Part shown: positions 30,701 to 41,259 of the stretch, piece after piece
Position numbering within the stretch: the stretch's first letter is position 1
Layout of the letters: each line of letters starts with the position of its first letter
DNA from: Cylindrotheca closterium
Taxonomy: Eukaryota; Bacillariophyta; Bacillariophyceae; Bacillariales; Bacillariaceae
DNA length: 64,000 bases
Direction of reading: 5' to 3'
Assembly (NCBI GenBank): GCA_933822405.4
Contig: CAKOGP040002313.1
Location: forward strand, 710,916 to 774,915
Notes under the pieces: model-generated
Database searches by the model: none
Told to the model about the DNA's origin: nothing
The model's input: only the letters and a program-made list of their open reading frames with translations
Made by a program: the position numbers and the translations under genes

Positions 30701-32203
30701 TTATCTTTGAGGAGAGGCGAAGTTTGGTGTTCCTGGTATGCTGTCATTCATTCCAAAATTGACATAGTCGGGTCGTTCGCAAGCTCGATATTCCTCAATG
30801 AGGGATTGTACCACTTCTCGGGAGTCATCGAACTCATCCAGGGACTCTTCAAACATGGCTTCTCTTCGATAGTTTTCTAGAAAGGCATTCCGTGATTTGA
30901 TGCGATCGTATTGATTGAGCATCCGCTCAAACAGTTCGGCCATAGACGTATGGTTGGCGAGCATTAGTCCGCTGACCTTGTGCCTATGTGGCAAGTACGG
31001 TGATTTCCGTGCCAGAGCCACTTGAATACTGGCTGGTCCCCACGGAATGAACGGAATTTCGGCATGTCGTTTTTCTCGCATTCGTTGCAATGCTTTGTGG
31101 ATTTGTGTTGGATCAATGTCGTTCCCCTGAATAATGTTGAGAATGGAGATATAGCAACCCGATCTGGACCGTGTATTGGCGGAAACCATGATATTCTTTG
31201 GTTGAGTCAATCGTCGCATGACATCCAAGACCGTAGTCTTGCGAATCCCTTGTTCAGAATCCATAGCACGAGATTTAGTAGATTCACCAATTAGAGTAAG
31301 TGGCGTGTATCCTGTCATGAGAAAATGACATCGCGGAGTAGGAATCAAAGATGATAAAAGTCCAATCCAATCGTTGTTCATGTATCCCGGATATCTGAGC
31401 GTGGTCGTGGAAGCTGCCATGATCGTGGCCACGAGACTGTTGATGTGATCGACTGTGGGGTTCTCCAGACATAGACGCTCCGTTGCAATTCGGTTCAGTG
31501 CAGTATTATCCAACACGACGGTGGCATCCGCATTGAGAGTCAATCGTTTGGTGGTCAAAAGTGAGTTGTATGGTTGTACCACCACGTCCGATTGATCCGT
31601 CCAACTTGGAAAGACAGAGTATGTCTGAATAAGTTTCTTTGGAAAGTGATCATTCAGCCGCTCCAATAGATAGGATCCCATACCACTCCCTGTTCCACCA
31701 GCAATGGAATGGCATAGTTTAAAGCCTTCCAAGGAGTCACTATTGTCCGATTCCCGATCAATCATATCCATAACTTGTTCGTAATGCTCTTCCCCTTGTC
31801 GATACCCCGACGCCCAGTTGTTTCCGGCACCACCTCCCTCTTGCGCTATAAACAAGTTTTCTGGATTGAATAACTTTCGATAAGGTCCTACATGAGCCAA
31901 TTTGTTGACCACCCGAGGCTCCAAATCAATCAGCAATGCCCTTGGGATGTAATGATCATCATCACTCTGATAAAAGAAGACATCCTTACGATCATCTACG
32001 ATTGGGGGTTTGCTAGCATTGTTGGCATTCCATTGACCCTTTCCACCCGATGCTGCTGCTGCAGCAGTAGAAGTGTATTCCCAAGGGTCTCGTAAAGTTC
32101 CTTCTGGTGTAATGCCATGCTCCAAGCAAAGCTGCTTCCAAAATTCTCCCCCGATTTGGTTTCCGCATTGCCCTACTTGTAGTGTGATGATTTCCCGAGG
32201 CAT
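30701..32203 (-). CDS. TUBG1: Gamma-tubulin
   Basis: Nucleates microtubules in gamma-tubulin complexes at the microtubule centre or spindle pole. An intronless frame of 500 residues from ATG 32203, slightly longer than the usual ~455. The start [17 protein letters not shown], the nucleotide-binding glycine loop [23 protein letters not shown] and the gamma-specific [11 protein letters not shown] are intact. A ~20-residue low-complexity insert ([17 protein letters not shown]) interrupts the N-terminal domain near residue 55. It is encoded partly by a GCA/GCT repeat around 32050-32070. Confidence 0.98.
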   Translation of the reverse strand: MPREIITLQVGQCGNQIGGEFWKQLCLEHGITPEGTLRDPWEYTSTAAAAASGGKGQWNANNASKPPIVDDRKDVFFYQSDDDHYIPRALLIDLEPRVVNKLAHVGPYRKLFNPENLFIAQEGGGAGNNWASGYRQGEEHYEQVMDMIDRESDNSDSLEGFKLCHSIAGGTGSGMGSYLLERLNDHFPKKLIQTYSVFPSWTDQSDVVVQPYNSLLTTKRLTLNADATVVLDNTALNRIATERLCLENPTVDHINSLVATIMAASTTTLRYPGYMNNDWIGLLSSLIPTPRCHFLMTGYTPLTLIGESTKSRAMDSEQGIRKTTVLDVMRRLTQPKNIMVSANTRSRSGCYISILNIIQGNDIDPTQIHKALQRMREKRHAEIPFIPWGPASIQVALARKSPYLPHRHKVSGLMLANHTSMAELFERMLNQYDRIKSRNAFLENYRREAMFEESLDEFDDSREVVQSLIEEYRACERPDYVNFGMNDSIPGTPNFASPQR

Positions 32204-32486
32204 CTTTGTGTGTTTTTTGCTCTAGCTGGAATCGATTTGGTTGTGTCTTGGAGTGTTACTGCTACTGCTACTGCTACTTCCACTATTCTTGTTGCTACAG
32301 TACAGTACTGTTTTGTTGGTTTGTCGTCGAAAAAAATGACAGCTTTGATTTTTTTGGAGGTCTGCACTCGTCGCCTCGCCTCATCTTAAAATCTAATCTA
32401 CACCGAAAAGGTCCTCCGATTAGTTCGATTACTAGAAATGCAAATGAAATTCATGACCAGATTATCGTCAAATTTTAAAAATATTC

Positions 32487-33596
32487 ATGTTATCACATCG
32501 ACGAAAAACACCTTTCCGTAAGCTAGAAGAGAGCAAAAATCATACGAAAACCGCCAGTGGTGGTTCTCACCGTAGTATATTCAGTCCAATGATGGAAACG
32601 ACGACGGCATTGCCCAATCGGAGTCATGTAGAAGATGTGCCGTTACAATCAGAATCATCGATATGCTATTTATCCAAAAGCCACAGAAAGAAGAAGATAC
32701 TGATACTAGTCTTGTTTGTGTCGTTGGGAATAGTGGGTATGATGGTATTGATAGTGAGTGAAAGCAAATCAGACGATTCGATGATAGAGGAACAAAGAGA
32801 AACCGGAACTGGAAAACAACTGACACAACAAGACGCTCCCAAAGATGCAACTGGCGACTCTATCCCCAAAGATGCAACCGACTCAATTCCAGGCAATTCA
32901 AATTTGACGAATCAGCAAGCTTACACCTATCGACCATTGGATCGCCCTATCCGCGTGGCTTGTGCGGGTGATAGCTTGACTCTGGGACGCATTGGGACGA
33001 ATCCTGGAGAAGACTACCCTTCCATACTTCAGAATATGCTGGGCGACGCCTTTGAAACACATAACTATGGTGTTAATTCCGTCACTGCCATTCGAGGTTT
33101 AAACGCATCCTACAACAAGACTCAAGCCTTTCAAAATTCCATTGGTTTGGATGCTGATATCTACTTGCTCATGCTGGGGACCAATGATGCCAAATATTGG
33201 TCGCAACACAGTCACAAATTTGCTACAGATATGAAATCAACGATACAAGAAGCGACAGCGACACGGACAATATCAGCCTCCCGAATGCTATTAGCGATAC
33301 CGCCATGGGTCAAGATGGACTACGGTGAAATCAAGAACGATATTTTACTCAATCATGTTCAACCAACGATACAAGAGGTTGCCTCAGCCCAACAGATACA
33401 ATTGGTGGACATGTACGCGGTGACTTTCAATCGATTTGATTTTTACACTGGCGACAACTTGCATCTCAATGCCAAAGGATACATAGAGCTTTCTCAAGCT
33501 TGGCAGAAGGCGATCTTGTGCAACTACAATGGTGTATGCGAGACTGGGGAGAGTTGTGAAACATGTCCTCGGGACTGCCGCTTGAATTGTATATGA
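32487..33596 (+). CDS. Membrane-anchored SGNH/GDSL hydrolase
   Basis: An intronless 369-residue frame from ATG 32487. A basic cytoplasmic N-terminus (~65 residues) is followed by one membrane segment (ILILVLFVSLGIVGMMVLIV), so a type II topology with an exposed catalytic domain is likely. SGNH blocks: ACAGDSLTLG (catalytic Ser), GVNSVTA, LMLGTNDAK (Asn), and DNLHLNAKGY (Asp and His). The last ~25 residues are Cys-rich (CNYNGVCETGE, CETCPRDC), resembling small disulfide modules on secreted proteins. It probably deacylates an extracellular glycan or lipid ester; the substrate is unknown. Divergent from gamma-tubulin, 283 bp apart. Confidence 0.85.
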   Translation: MLSHRRKTPFRKLEESKNHTKTASGGSHRSIFSPMMETTTALPNRSHVEDVPLQSESSICYLSKSHRKKKILILVLFVSLGIVGMMVLIVSESKSDDSMIEEQRETGTGKQLTQQDAPKDATGDSIPKDATDSIPGNSNLTNQQAYTYRPLDRPIRVACAGDSLTLGRIGTNPGEDYPSILQNMLGDAFETHNYGVNSVTAIRGLNASYNKTQAFQNSIGLDADIYLLMLGTNDAKYWSQHSHKFATDMKSTIQEATATRTISASRMLLAIPPWVKMDYGEIKNDILLNHVQPTIQEVASAQQIQLVDMYAVTFNRFDFYTGDNLHLNAKGYIELSQAWQKAILCNYNGVCETGESCETCPRDCRLNCI

Positions 33597-33767
33597 ACTG
33601 CTGTTGCTGTTGCCCCTTCCGTTGTGCTCTTATTGGCACAGGTAGTGCTTTAGGTCCTATTTCATAGGTTCTAACATATTTTAAGATTATTTTAACAAGC
33701 AACAAATATTATAATAATAAAAGGAACAATATATTCTATTTTTTAAGTCAGCACAATTAGGGCGAGG

Positions 33768-36052
33768 TTATATGTAGTCTGGAAAGCTCTTCAATAGATG
33801 ATCTGTCAATACCTCAGAACCCGCACCGGGGTGAAGCACCATCCATTTTTCTTGCTCCTCCATGACTTCGCGGAAAGTTGGACCATTTGGAAGACTTGGC
33901 AAGATCTTTTTGATTTCATTTCCACCTAGCAATGGTTTCTCTTCCCATATCCCAATCACACCTATTCGTTGCATAGCAGTAGCAAACGAGTCATATCGAT
34001 CAATTTCACCTTTTCGCAATTCCTCATGAGCTTCATCCACCTGTTGTTTTATTGCAGAGAAGGAGGAGGAAAGGATAGCGCAATGTGAGTGTCTAGATAT
34101 CTGTGGTCTCTAATCAGCACCGCGCCATCGGAACTTACAATATCGCCTTCTATAGCATATTCCATTTCACCTTCTAGTTGCTTGTTCATGTGTTCGGATA
34201 AAGACAGGAACAGAGCCGCTCGCCAAAGTGATCCGACCTTTTTGAGAATCTGGGTACATTGCAAACGAAACTCCATGGCGTGTTTCCATATGGGATCATC
34301 TTCTGTTGCGCTTTGCACTGGCTTTCCTTGCATCGAGCATTTAAATTTCGAATCACTGTTGTCGCTTGTTTCATCAGCATCTTCGATCCGAATATCGCAA
34401 AGCAACACCGAGACTGCAGAAAGGTCAACTCCAGCATTCATCAATTTGGTAAAGTCATTGGCCCCCTTCACAATTTTTTCAATCGCATCAGAATCCCGAG
34501 TGGGTCGTTTCAATTCGTCTACCAAAAGCCTGGAAATGGTGGATCGATTAGCTTTTCTGCCCTGTCGTTTGCTAACTTCAATCTCCTTAACTTTTCGCGC
34601 AGCGTCGTCAATAGGCTTCAAGAATGCAGCGTACCACAGCAACCTCCGTGCATAACCGTCCTCTCTCAGCGTCAACTCGGTGACGCCATGAGTGGTGTAG
34701 GATTTCTTGGATTGACACCAAATAGGTGGAGAATACTTGCAGTCGTCGAGGTGTTCGTGTGTGATAGTCAACAAGCTCAACCCCTCATCGAAAAGGTCAT
34801 TGTTGGTGATTTTGATTCCATCTGAGCAGTTCTCTACTGGGTATACCGTTCGGACCAAATTCAAGTTAATCAATAATCGCATCGCTCCCACTGGGTCAGG
34901 AGACCTGAACATGAGATCAACCTCGCATCCGATGCGTTCTCTTGATACCTTTTCTGCCAACGATTCCCTCACGCGACTGTCCCTTGCTGCTTCTACCAGT
35001 GATTCATCCATGGTAAATCGCAATCGTGCAGCAAATCGAACGGATCGTAGCACACGAAGGGGATCATCTAGTAGTGTCGTCAAGGGTGCCAAAGGAGTGC
35101 CCACTATACCTCGCCTCAGATCATCAAATCCGCGGCCCGTCCAGTCCTCCACTTGGGCATTGTTTACATTGTAAAACAGAGAATTAATTGTCAAGTCTCG
35201 TCGAAAAGCATCTTCCGCTGGCGTTCCTATTCTCATCAAGTCAGGAATTCGGCTGTCTTGGGTATATTCTTCGGCACGAAGGTTGACAAAATCGATCCAA
35301 AAGGTTCCAACCTTCATAGTGGCAGTTTCCAGGTGCTTCGACTTTTCAGGATTCTTCAAGACGACCCCAACGCTGTGGGTTTCTTCTCCCACTTTTGCCA
35401 AGTATTCATTGAGGCGATCCGCAAACTCTCGACCCAACATATCATCTAATGCGATATCAATGTCCACCGGTTTTTGCCCCTCGTCGCTCGCCAGTACCTT
35501 GGTACCTTGACGCCCCATACTGGTGGCAACATATTTCGAAGTTAACCGTCCCTCTCTTATTTGAGTTCTTGTGAATTCCGGAGTGGCCAGCAGTTTATCG
35601 CGAACCCATCCTCCCGCCACTCGCAATGTTGTGGAAAGGTCGGTTTCTTTTCGTGCTCGTCTTAGCAGTTGAAACAACTGCCGTTCTTCGTCAGTCAGCT
35701 CAATGTAAGGTCCGTAACCTCGCTTTGGTTCAAATTCAAAATCGGGTAGCGATGTAGAAATCGACGGATTCTGATTGTCCTTGCTTGGTATTTTTTTCTC
35801 GCTTGCAGAGGAATCTTTTGCCAATACAGGATCTGTTCGGCGCACAGCCACGGCCTCTAGCATATCATTATTATACCACTCACTTCCATAGAATCGTAAT
35901 TGCCGAGAATCCATCGCCTGTAATCGTACTCGTTGCTGATGTCCATGACGCCACAGCCGATTAGTGCCTCTGTGATGCAGCTGAAGTCCAGCGATGGTTC
36001 GCGCTGTAACCATCACAGTCATCGCTACTATGTGAATGGAACGGAAAATCAT
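33768..36052 (-). CDS. TRNT1: CCA-adding tRNA nucleotidyltransferase
   Basis: Adds and repairs the 3' CCA of tRNAs. Two exons (36052-34139 and 34040-33768) with a 98-bp intron join in phase (GTAAGT donor, ACAACAG acceptor) to give 728 residues from ATG 36052. The nucleotidyltransferase head shows RVAGGWVRDKLL, the metal-binding DIDIALDD, RRDLTINSLFYN, DWTGRGFDDLRRGIV, and DDPLRVLRSVRFAARL. The tail after LEPF-like motifs is long and acidic, with KPLLGGNEI and GPTFREVMEEQEKW near the end, as in eukaryotic enzymes. The N-terminal ~120 residues, with a hydrophobic start, could target it to organelles. A tRNA gene that lacks an encoded CCA lies 760 bp upstream. Confidence 0.94.
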
Positions 36053-36796
36053 TTGATTCTGGTATTCTATGTATTCGTTTCGTGTGTAATGCTGCTGTTT
36101 ACCGGTATGCTGGTGTTATTGCTGTTGTTGTTAATTCTAACTCTTCTTCTATCGATTGTCATTCAAAGATGATTTTGGAGTTGAGTTTGTTGGTGGTACC
36201 AGCACAGAATAAGAGAAGAATTGATCAATCAATCAGCATCCCCTCATTAATATTATTGAAGGGCGAGGATGCTTTCCAACGTTCGATCGATCCAAATCTA
36301 ACGTCGTAGGTTTCTACATACGAAATCTAAAACATCCGGGTCGCTTCAACCCGAACCTGAAAAAGAATCAGAATCTGCTGGAAAACCCAAATTGGCGAAC
36401 GCACTGACGTTCGAGAATTGACACATACAGTACAGCAGTACGGATTAGATTTTCATCTGCAATCCTCTCCTCAAAAGAAGACTGAGCCCATAGGTGCCAA
36501 AAGACCACCAATGATATAAAACTGAAGTTATAATATTGTTCGGTCTGCACTGTCGGTCTTGCCGTCGTTTTTTAAAATTGCGCACAAATATTGCTTTTGA
36601 CACTGTGGTATTTTGTACCCGCTACGGTACGAACCGGTACATGGTACCGGTACTGTAGTTGCGCGCAAATCATATTTTTCACACTGATCATAGGTAGACA
36701 AACAGTACAGTACTATAGGAAGGTACGTATCAATAGCCTGACAATGTGATAAAACAAGAGCATTCCACATGTCTCTAGAGGCAATAAAAATAAAAA
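36053..36796. other. Intergenic upstream of the CCA-adding enzyme
   Basis: Short T/G-rich simple sequence (36100-36150) and a GGTAC/ACCGGTA palindromic cluster (36618-36660). No coding sequence supported. Confidence 0.4.
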
Positions 36797-36797
36797 A
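36792..36797 (-). terminator. Pol III terminator after the permuted tRNA
   Basis: Six T in a row on the minus strand, 15 nt beyond the last 5'-half nucleotide, with a second T5 at 36786-36790. Its place after the 5' half, not after the T arm, is what a permuted gene requires. Confidence 0.7.
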
Positions 36798-36812
36798 GGG
36801 ACTCAAAGCGTC

Positions 36813-36921
36813 ATAAGACCACCACTCTAACCACTGAGTTACAGGAGCGTCTAGTCTGACATTGACTTGCAACGGGCAGACCTTTACTCCAGGTGGGGTT
36901 CGAACCCACGACCAGTGGCTT
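36813..36921 (-). tRNA. Permuted tRNA-Ile (anticodon UAU): 3' half precedes 5' half
   Basis: Read on the minus strand, the 3' half (36921-36885) comes first: AA of the anticodon loop, anticodon 3' stem GCCAC, variable loop TGGTC, T arm GTGGG-TTCGAAC-CCCAC, acceptor 3' strand CTGGAGT and discriminator A. After a 36-nt spacer comes the 5' half (36848-36813): acceptor GCTCCTG, TA, D arm ACTC-AGTGGTTA-GAGT, G, anticodon 5' stem GTGGT, and CTTAT ending at position 36. Joined, they give exactly 73 nt; all stems pair (one T-T mismatch and one G-T in the acceptor, one G-T in the anticodon stem), and the anticodon is UAU. The D arm resembles yeast tRNA-Ile(UAU). No CCA is encoded. A T6 terminator follows at 36792-36797. 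Permuted nuclear tRNAs are known in red algae and prasinophytes. Confidence 0.85.
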
Positions 36922-36940
36922 TCTCGTCGCTGGAGTCGCC

Positions 36941-38173
36941 ATTTGTTGCGAATTTTTGGCATATAAACAGAGAATAGGCCCGCTCTCTCTAGGCCGAAAG
37001 AACTCGGAGGCTATAAAAAAAGATCTCGGACAAGGATAGAGCAATGTCGCTGCATGTTAATGCTGTGACAGCAGCAGCGATCAAGATTGAAGGTGCCAAG
37101 AAGAAAGTCGTGGCAGAAGGAGGAGACCACGAGGAACATGAAACTCCATTGGAAAATAGAAACGACCAACTTCTTGGTTCCATTCACGCCAGTGGAAAAT
37201 GGAAGTAATAGTTGCAATAGTCATTCGAACATTATTGTCACTTACCATCATTGGAGGTGCCATTCACAATCGGTTAGTCTCCATGTGGTTTGGCATGTCC
37301 AGCAATGATAGCACCAACAGGCCTCAATTTCTGCTCTACTCCAACAGTCCAATACTTCCAGTAAACGGCTCAAACGCTCCCTTTTGACATTGCAGTGAAG
37401 TCAGTACCTTGACATATCTTCGCTATAGATGTCTTGGACTTGATTAGCAACAGTTAGCATCGAAACTGAATGTATTCATCAAACCGTGTGCAACTTACTT
37501 CTTTGGACATCATTTCTGTTCCACTACTCCAATACTTCTCGGAAATGATGCAACTAATCCCTTTATACCATGGGGCGATGGTGGTAGATTGTTGTTATCA
37601 GAGGTCAAACAATTCATGGGAAGTCAACCGTCAATTTCTTTGAGATGAAATGTCGACCATGACGTGATTGTGTCTACGCCAACGCGTCAATTATTCTTAT
37701 GGAATCACCTCCAATTGCTCGCTTAAGTAGAACAGAGAACTGTGGCTTGTAATAGTATTGCTGCTTTTGGACTTCCCGAGAGACAGCAACACTCGGAATG
37801 GTTCTGTTCGGGTTGAGACGATAAAATTCAAAACATCAGGTCAGTTCTCATTGAATATTATAGATTCAATACTTCACACGATACCGACTCAATCCGACTA
37901 CCAAAAATATTCTATCGCTAGGTACACGTATAAGTGTGATGATTGTTCACTTTATGGGTGTTGGGACATCGTAATTTGCAAGCCATCACCAAACTTCTCA
38001 TGATCTTCAACTTCAAATTTTTGTTGTGTCTCGCGACCGTCCATCTGTCGCTCCTTCACTGGCAAAATAATGCGGCTGTGATTTCAATTATTTTCAACAA
38101 TATTCAAGATAACCACCTTGTGATCTACCTACATTTGACCGGGTTCTTACAATTCAGAATTGTATTGTAACAC
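36941..38173. other. Long intergenic region
   Basis: It holds a 54-codon frame at 37044-37208 (start MSLHVNAVT, Lys/Glu-rich), without homology I recognise. Otherwise AT-rich sequence with no RNA gene or repeat seen. Confidence 0.3.
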
Positions 38174-38556
38174 ATGGTATGATGAGTATTAGTGATGCAC
38201 TGCTTCGCAATTTTGCTTCTCTCTGAGCTCACAGAATTCTTCCCTTCTCTCCCATTCAATACATCGACATGTAGATCTTCCTATCCTTCTTCAAAACCCT
38301 TGTTGGGAAGGAGATTGCGGTTGAACTCAAGAACGATGTTGTCATGACGGGGACATTGCACAGTGTCGATCAATATCTGAATATCAAACTATTGAATGTC
38401 AAGGTGGTCAATCCTGACAAATATCCTCAATTGGTTGCCTTGCAAAATTGTTTTGTTCGAGGAAGTGTGGTGCGATATATTCAAATCCCACCAGAGCATG
38501 TGGATACCGAATTGTTGCAGGATGCAGCCCGAAAGGAAAATGCACCGGCCAAATAG
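38174..38556 (+). CDS. LSM2: U6 snRNA-associated Sm-like protein LSM2
   Basis: A subunit of the LSM1-7 (mRNA decay) and LSM2-8 (U6 snRNP) rings. Exon 1 is only the start codon (38174-38176), directly followed by a GTATGA donor. A 98-bp intron ends in GTAG, and exon 2 (38275-38556) begins IFLSFFKTLVGK. The protein is 94 residues, the family length. Sm motif 1 is ELKNDVVMTGTLHSVDQYLNI and Sm motif 2 is CFVRGSVVRYIQIP; the tail DTELLQDAARKE is LSM2-specific. The retained frame in exon 2 has no Met before residue 25, so an upstream exon is required, and ATG at 38174 joins in phase 0. The protein identity is certain; the exact first exon is inferred. Confidence 0.9.
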
Positions 38557-38844
38557 GCGGCTTTGAAGGAAGAAATCCGAAATAGGTCGTTTTGCGGATG
38601 AAATGGTCAAGAGTTTTGAACGCAAGTGATTGACTGGTCTTGGTTGTGCACATGGGGAGGTTTCTCGTTTCTTCGTTTGAAGAGAAAGGTAGAGTGAATT
38701 GCTACTTTCGAGGAAATTGACAATGGGGATGTTTGAATATACACCTACAAAGCTCAGCAATAGAAGAATAATGCTATTTTGGCAATAAATCTGATTTCAA
38801 TGTTAGTCAATCACTCTGCTAGATAGAAGCATTGTTTAAAGGTG

Positions 38845-39231
38845 TCAGTCATCCCCATAGTACACTCCTAAATGCCAAACACCAGGGGTGGGAAAGGGTG
38901 GCGGCGGTGACCGTATTGGCCAATCCATTTGCAACTGCCAAGGGGATCCTCCAAAGGAGAGGTGAGCGCCTTGTTTCCCATTCAAGACTGCATTCGCAAG
39001 AGTCTTTTGAGCACTCTGCTGGACCAGTTCTCGAATATATGGATTGGCAGCGTTGGGAAGCAATTGGATCATAGCTCGTTGTAAGTGAAAGGCAACACAT
39101 TTATTTTGTGTGTGGCCAGTGGCACCACAGTGCCAACACACCATAACCGGGTCTGGTGTAATATTTGTCCCTTTTCGTTTGTGCCCATGGGTTGGAATGT
39201 GACAAATGGTGGTGGTGGTGGTGGCAGTCAT
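38845..39231 (-). CDS. Small zinc-knuckle protein
   Basis: A 128-residue frame from ATG 39231. A Thr-rich start is followed by one CCHC knuckle, CWHCGATGHTQNKC (C-X2-C-X4-H-X4-C), which usually binds RNA or single-stranded DNA. The rest is Gln/Ala-rich and then proline-rich (RSPPPPFPTPG). Single knuckles of this type occur both in retroelement-derived proteins and in small splicing-related proteins; nothing here decides between them. Confidence 0.5.
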   Translation of the reverse strand: MTATTTTTICHIPTHGHKRKGTNITPDPVMVCWHCGATGHTQNKCVAFHLQRAMIQLLPNAANPYIRELVQQSAQKTLANAVLNGKQGAHLSFGGSPWQLQMDWPIRSPPPPFPTPGVWHLGVYYGDD

Positions 39232-39519
39232 ACTATCCTAATTCTCTAGATTGCGGGTTGCTAGATTGCGACAATCGTAGACTGCAAAAAAAGTGGGACG
39301 AACAATGCACATAGCCAAGAAGATTGATACTATGTACTTTACAGTGTCGGTTCGCTTCAAAACCTGAAATTCTAACGATGTCGTTATTGCTGAATTGATT
39401 GATTCATTTCAAATCTATTCCGCAATTAACACTTTTCCACATTCACACATTTATTGCATTCTCGGCAGTGCGAATGAATCAATGAATCAATTAATCTTCC
39501 GATTGCAGACCGATTGATT

Positions 39520-39975
39520 CTACCATTCTTCTAATGCATGTCGAAGAAACCTTCCAGCGGTAACCGAAGGTGACAAACTTGGTGCTGGAGAAATCGATGG
39601 TGCAATTGTAGGAGGATCCGTTGGGACTTTGTTGGCATCTTCTTCCAAGTCTTTCATAAATTTTTGGACCACAAGTGAAATGACAATGGCCACAATCAAG
39701 CATAATATAATCATTGAGGCAATACAACACTTTTGGTTTCTAATGCAAGATGCATTTCGTAATTCAGCTGTAGAATATTTGAACCGAGGTTCTTCATAGT
39801 CTTCTTCATAGTCAGCATCACTGACAGCACTAACGTCATCTTGCTCTTGCCATTGAGGATTGGGACGACGAGGACCCCCAGCACGGCGTCGATTGTCAGG
39901 GCGGGGTCGACGGCCTTGGTTGGGGTTGTGAACGACCAATGCGTTGTTGCTTCTATTTGGTGGTTGCGAGGGCAT
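39520..39975 (-). CDS. Single-pass membrane protein with Pro/Ser/Thr ectodomain
   Basis: A 151-residue frame from ATG 39975. A basic, Arg/Pro-rich N-terminus and an acidic patch (DADYEEDYEEP) lead to one hydrophobic helix (CCIASMIILCLIVAIVISLVV). A short tail then carries PTDPPTIAPSISPAPSLSPS, the type of low-complexity spacer common in diatom wall and surface proteins. No signal peptide precedes the helix, so an N-in orientation is likely. Such proteins are often longer; the frame may continue in an unrecognised exon. No function is assigned. Confidence 0.5.
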   Translation of the reverse strand: MPSQPPNRSNNALVVHNPNQGRRPRPDNRRRAGGPRRPNPQWQEQDDVSAVSDADYEEDYEEPRFKYSTAELRNASCIRNQKCCIASMIILCLIVAIVISLVVQKFMKDLEEDANKVPTDPPTIAPSISPAPSLSPSVTAGRFLRHALEEW

Positions 39976-41259
39976 TGCGTCTGGAGGTGCTAACCTTAGT
40001 CAACCTCTGACGGCACTTTGGGTCAACAAGAAATATTACGATGCCAGGAACAAAGAACAAGATGAAAATAATGACCCAAAAAATCTCTTCATGTACCGTA
40101 GAAATGAGTACTGTACTTTGTTGGGACACGAGAGACACGACATTTTCGCCACCATCTTTTTCTGGATGGCAAATTCAACTCCAGTCAACATCACCAGTTT
40201 GGTTTGATTTCATTGCCCTGCAACACCTAGCAGACAATGCATATTGAAATGTAAAACGCGATGTAGCTCAGTATTGGTTTTTAAAAGGTACACGATAATT
40301 ACAAAATAGAAGCCTCACAGCACCACAAATGCTTTGCTGTACTTCAATTATTGTAAAATAGTATTCTCAATATGACTCTCAAGTCAAGACTGTAGCTGAT
40401 GATATGGTCACCAAGTTATATTTGAAAGGCAGGCCTAGGTCCAAACGGAACCGGTAGAGTGGATTCTATTGAGACATGATCGTTACTACTTGTTCCACAA
40501 GGAGTCATGAATCATGAATCATCATCATCATCATCATCATTATGATCATCGTGCTTGTTCTTGTTGTGCTCATCTTCTCTCTGAATGTTTAAAGCCCTTA
40601 GGTTTTTCATAGATACACTAACACAGTTTTCAGTCTCGAGGCTTGAAAATGAGCCTGTCCAAGCTTACATGTCATTCCTCGCTGCAACGAGCAATAGAGC
40701 ATACTGGTCTACGGTACCGTATGGTAGGTAGTACGATAGTTATTATAATCCCTAATGATTTAAAATATCACTACATATGTACGTAGTATTGTAAAATATG
40801 AGGGAGGGAAACAAGGGTAAGATTCGAATACTTCCAGATTTCCCCCTTCATTCAAATAGCAAGCCGGGCAGGTTTACTTAGGTGCGTGTGTACCACGACG
40901 AAGCATTTTTGATGTGCCAAGCTCGCTCCGATTGACGGCGGCCTATCCGACGAGTTGAAAAAGAGACGTTTGGAAAGTGTCCCTCGTCTCTCTTGTCGAC
41001 TTGCATTTCTGCAACAACCTAGAAGCACCCTCCAGCTTAGATACAAATCCAACAGGAATAACAAGCTTCCTTTTCTGGTGGAAGGGAAGTGCTGATTTCA
41101 TTCTAATTTAACTCAAAAATCGGAAACTCCACTGCAGATCGATTCGTCAACTTTGAAACGTGACCGAAATTCTAAGCTGGTGAAAACGGTACTCGTTATT
41201 TACATCGGCAGCAAGATCTTTTTGTGGCTCTAGGGTTTATTTTATTTGTAATCAGGGTA
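39976..41259. other. Long intergenic region with simple repeats
   Basis: An ATC microsatellite (seven units) at about 40516-40540, and a GGTAC-rich palindromic patch at 40709-40735. Short frames on both strands show no conserved motifs. The final 200 bp probably hold the kinase promoter. Confidence 0.4.

Noticed and set aside
36528..36962. A 144-codon minus-strand frame across the tRNA region
   Set aside because: It runs through the tRNA halves and their terminator, so it cannot be a protein gene; the RNA reading explains the conserved sequence.
33768..38556. Clustering of the CCA-adding enzyme, permuted tRNA and LSM2 as an RNA-processing operon
   Set aside because: Strands and promoters differ, and intergenic distances are large. 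Functional clustering would need conservation in other diatoms.
40516..40540. ATC repeat as the start of a CRISPR-like array or satellite
   Set aside because: It is a simple microsatellite of seven units without spacers.
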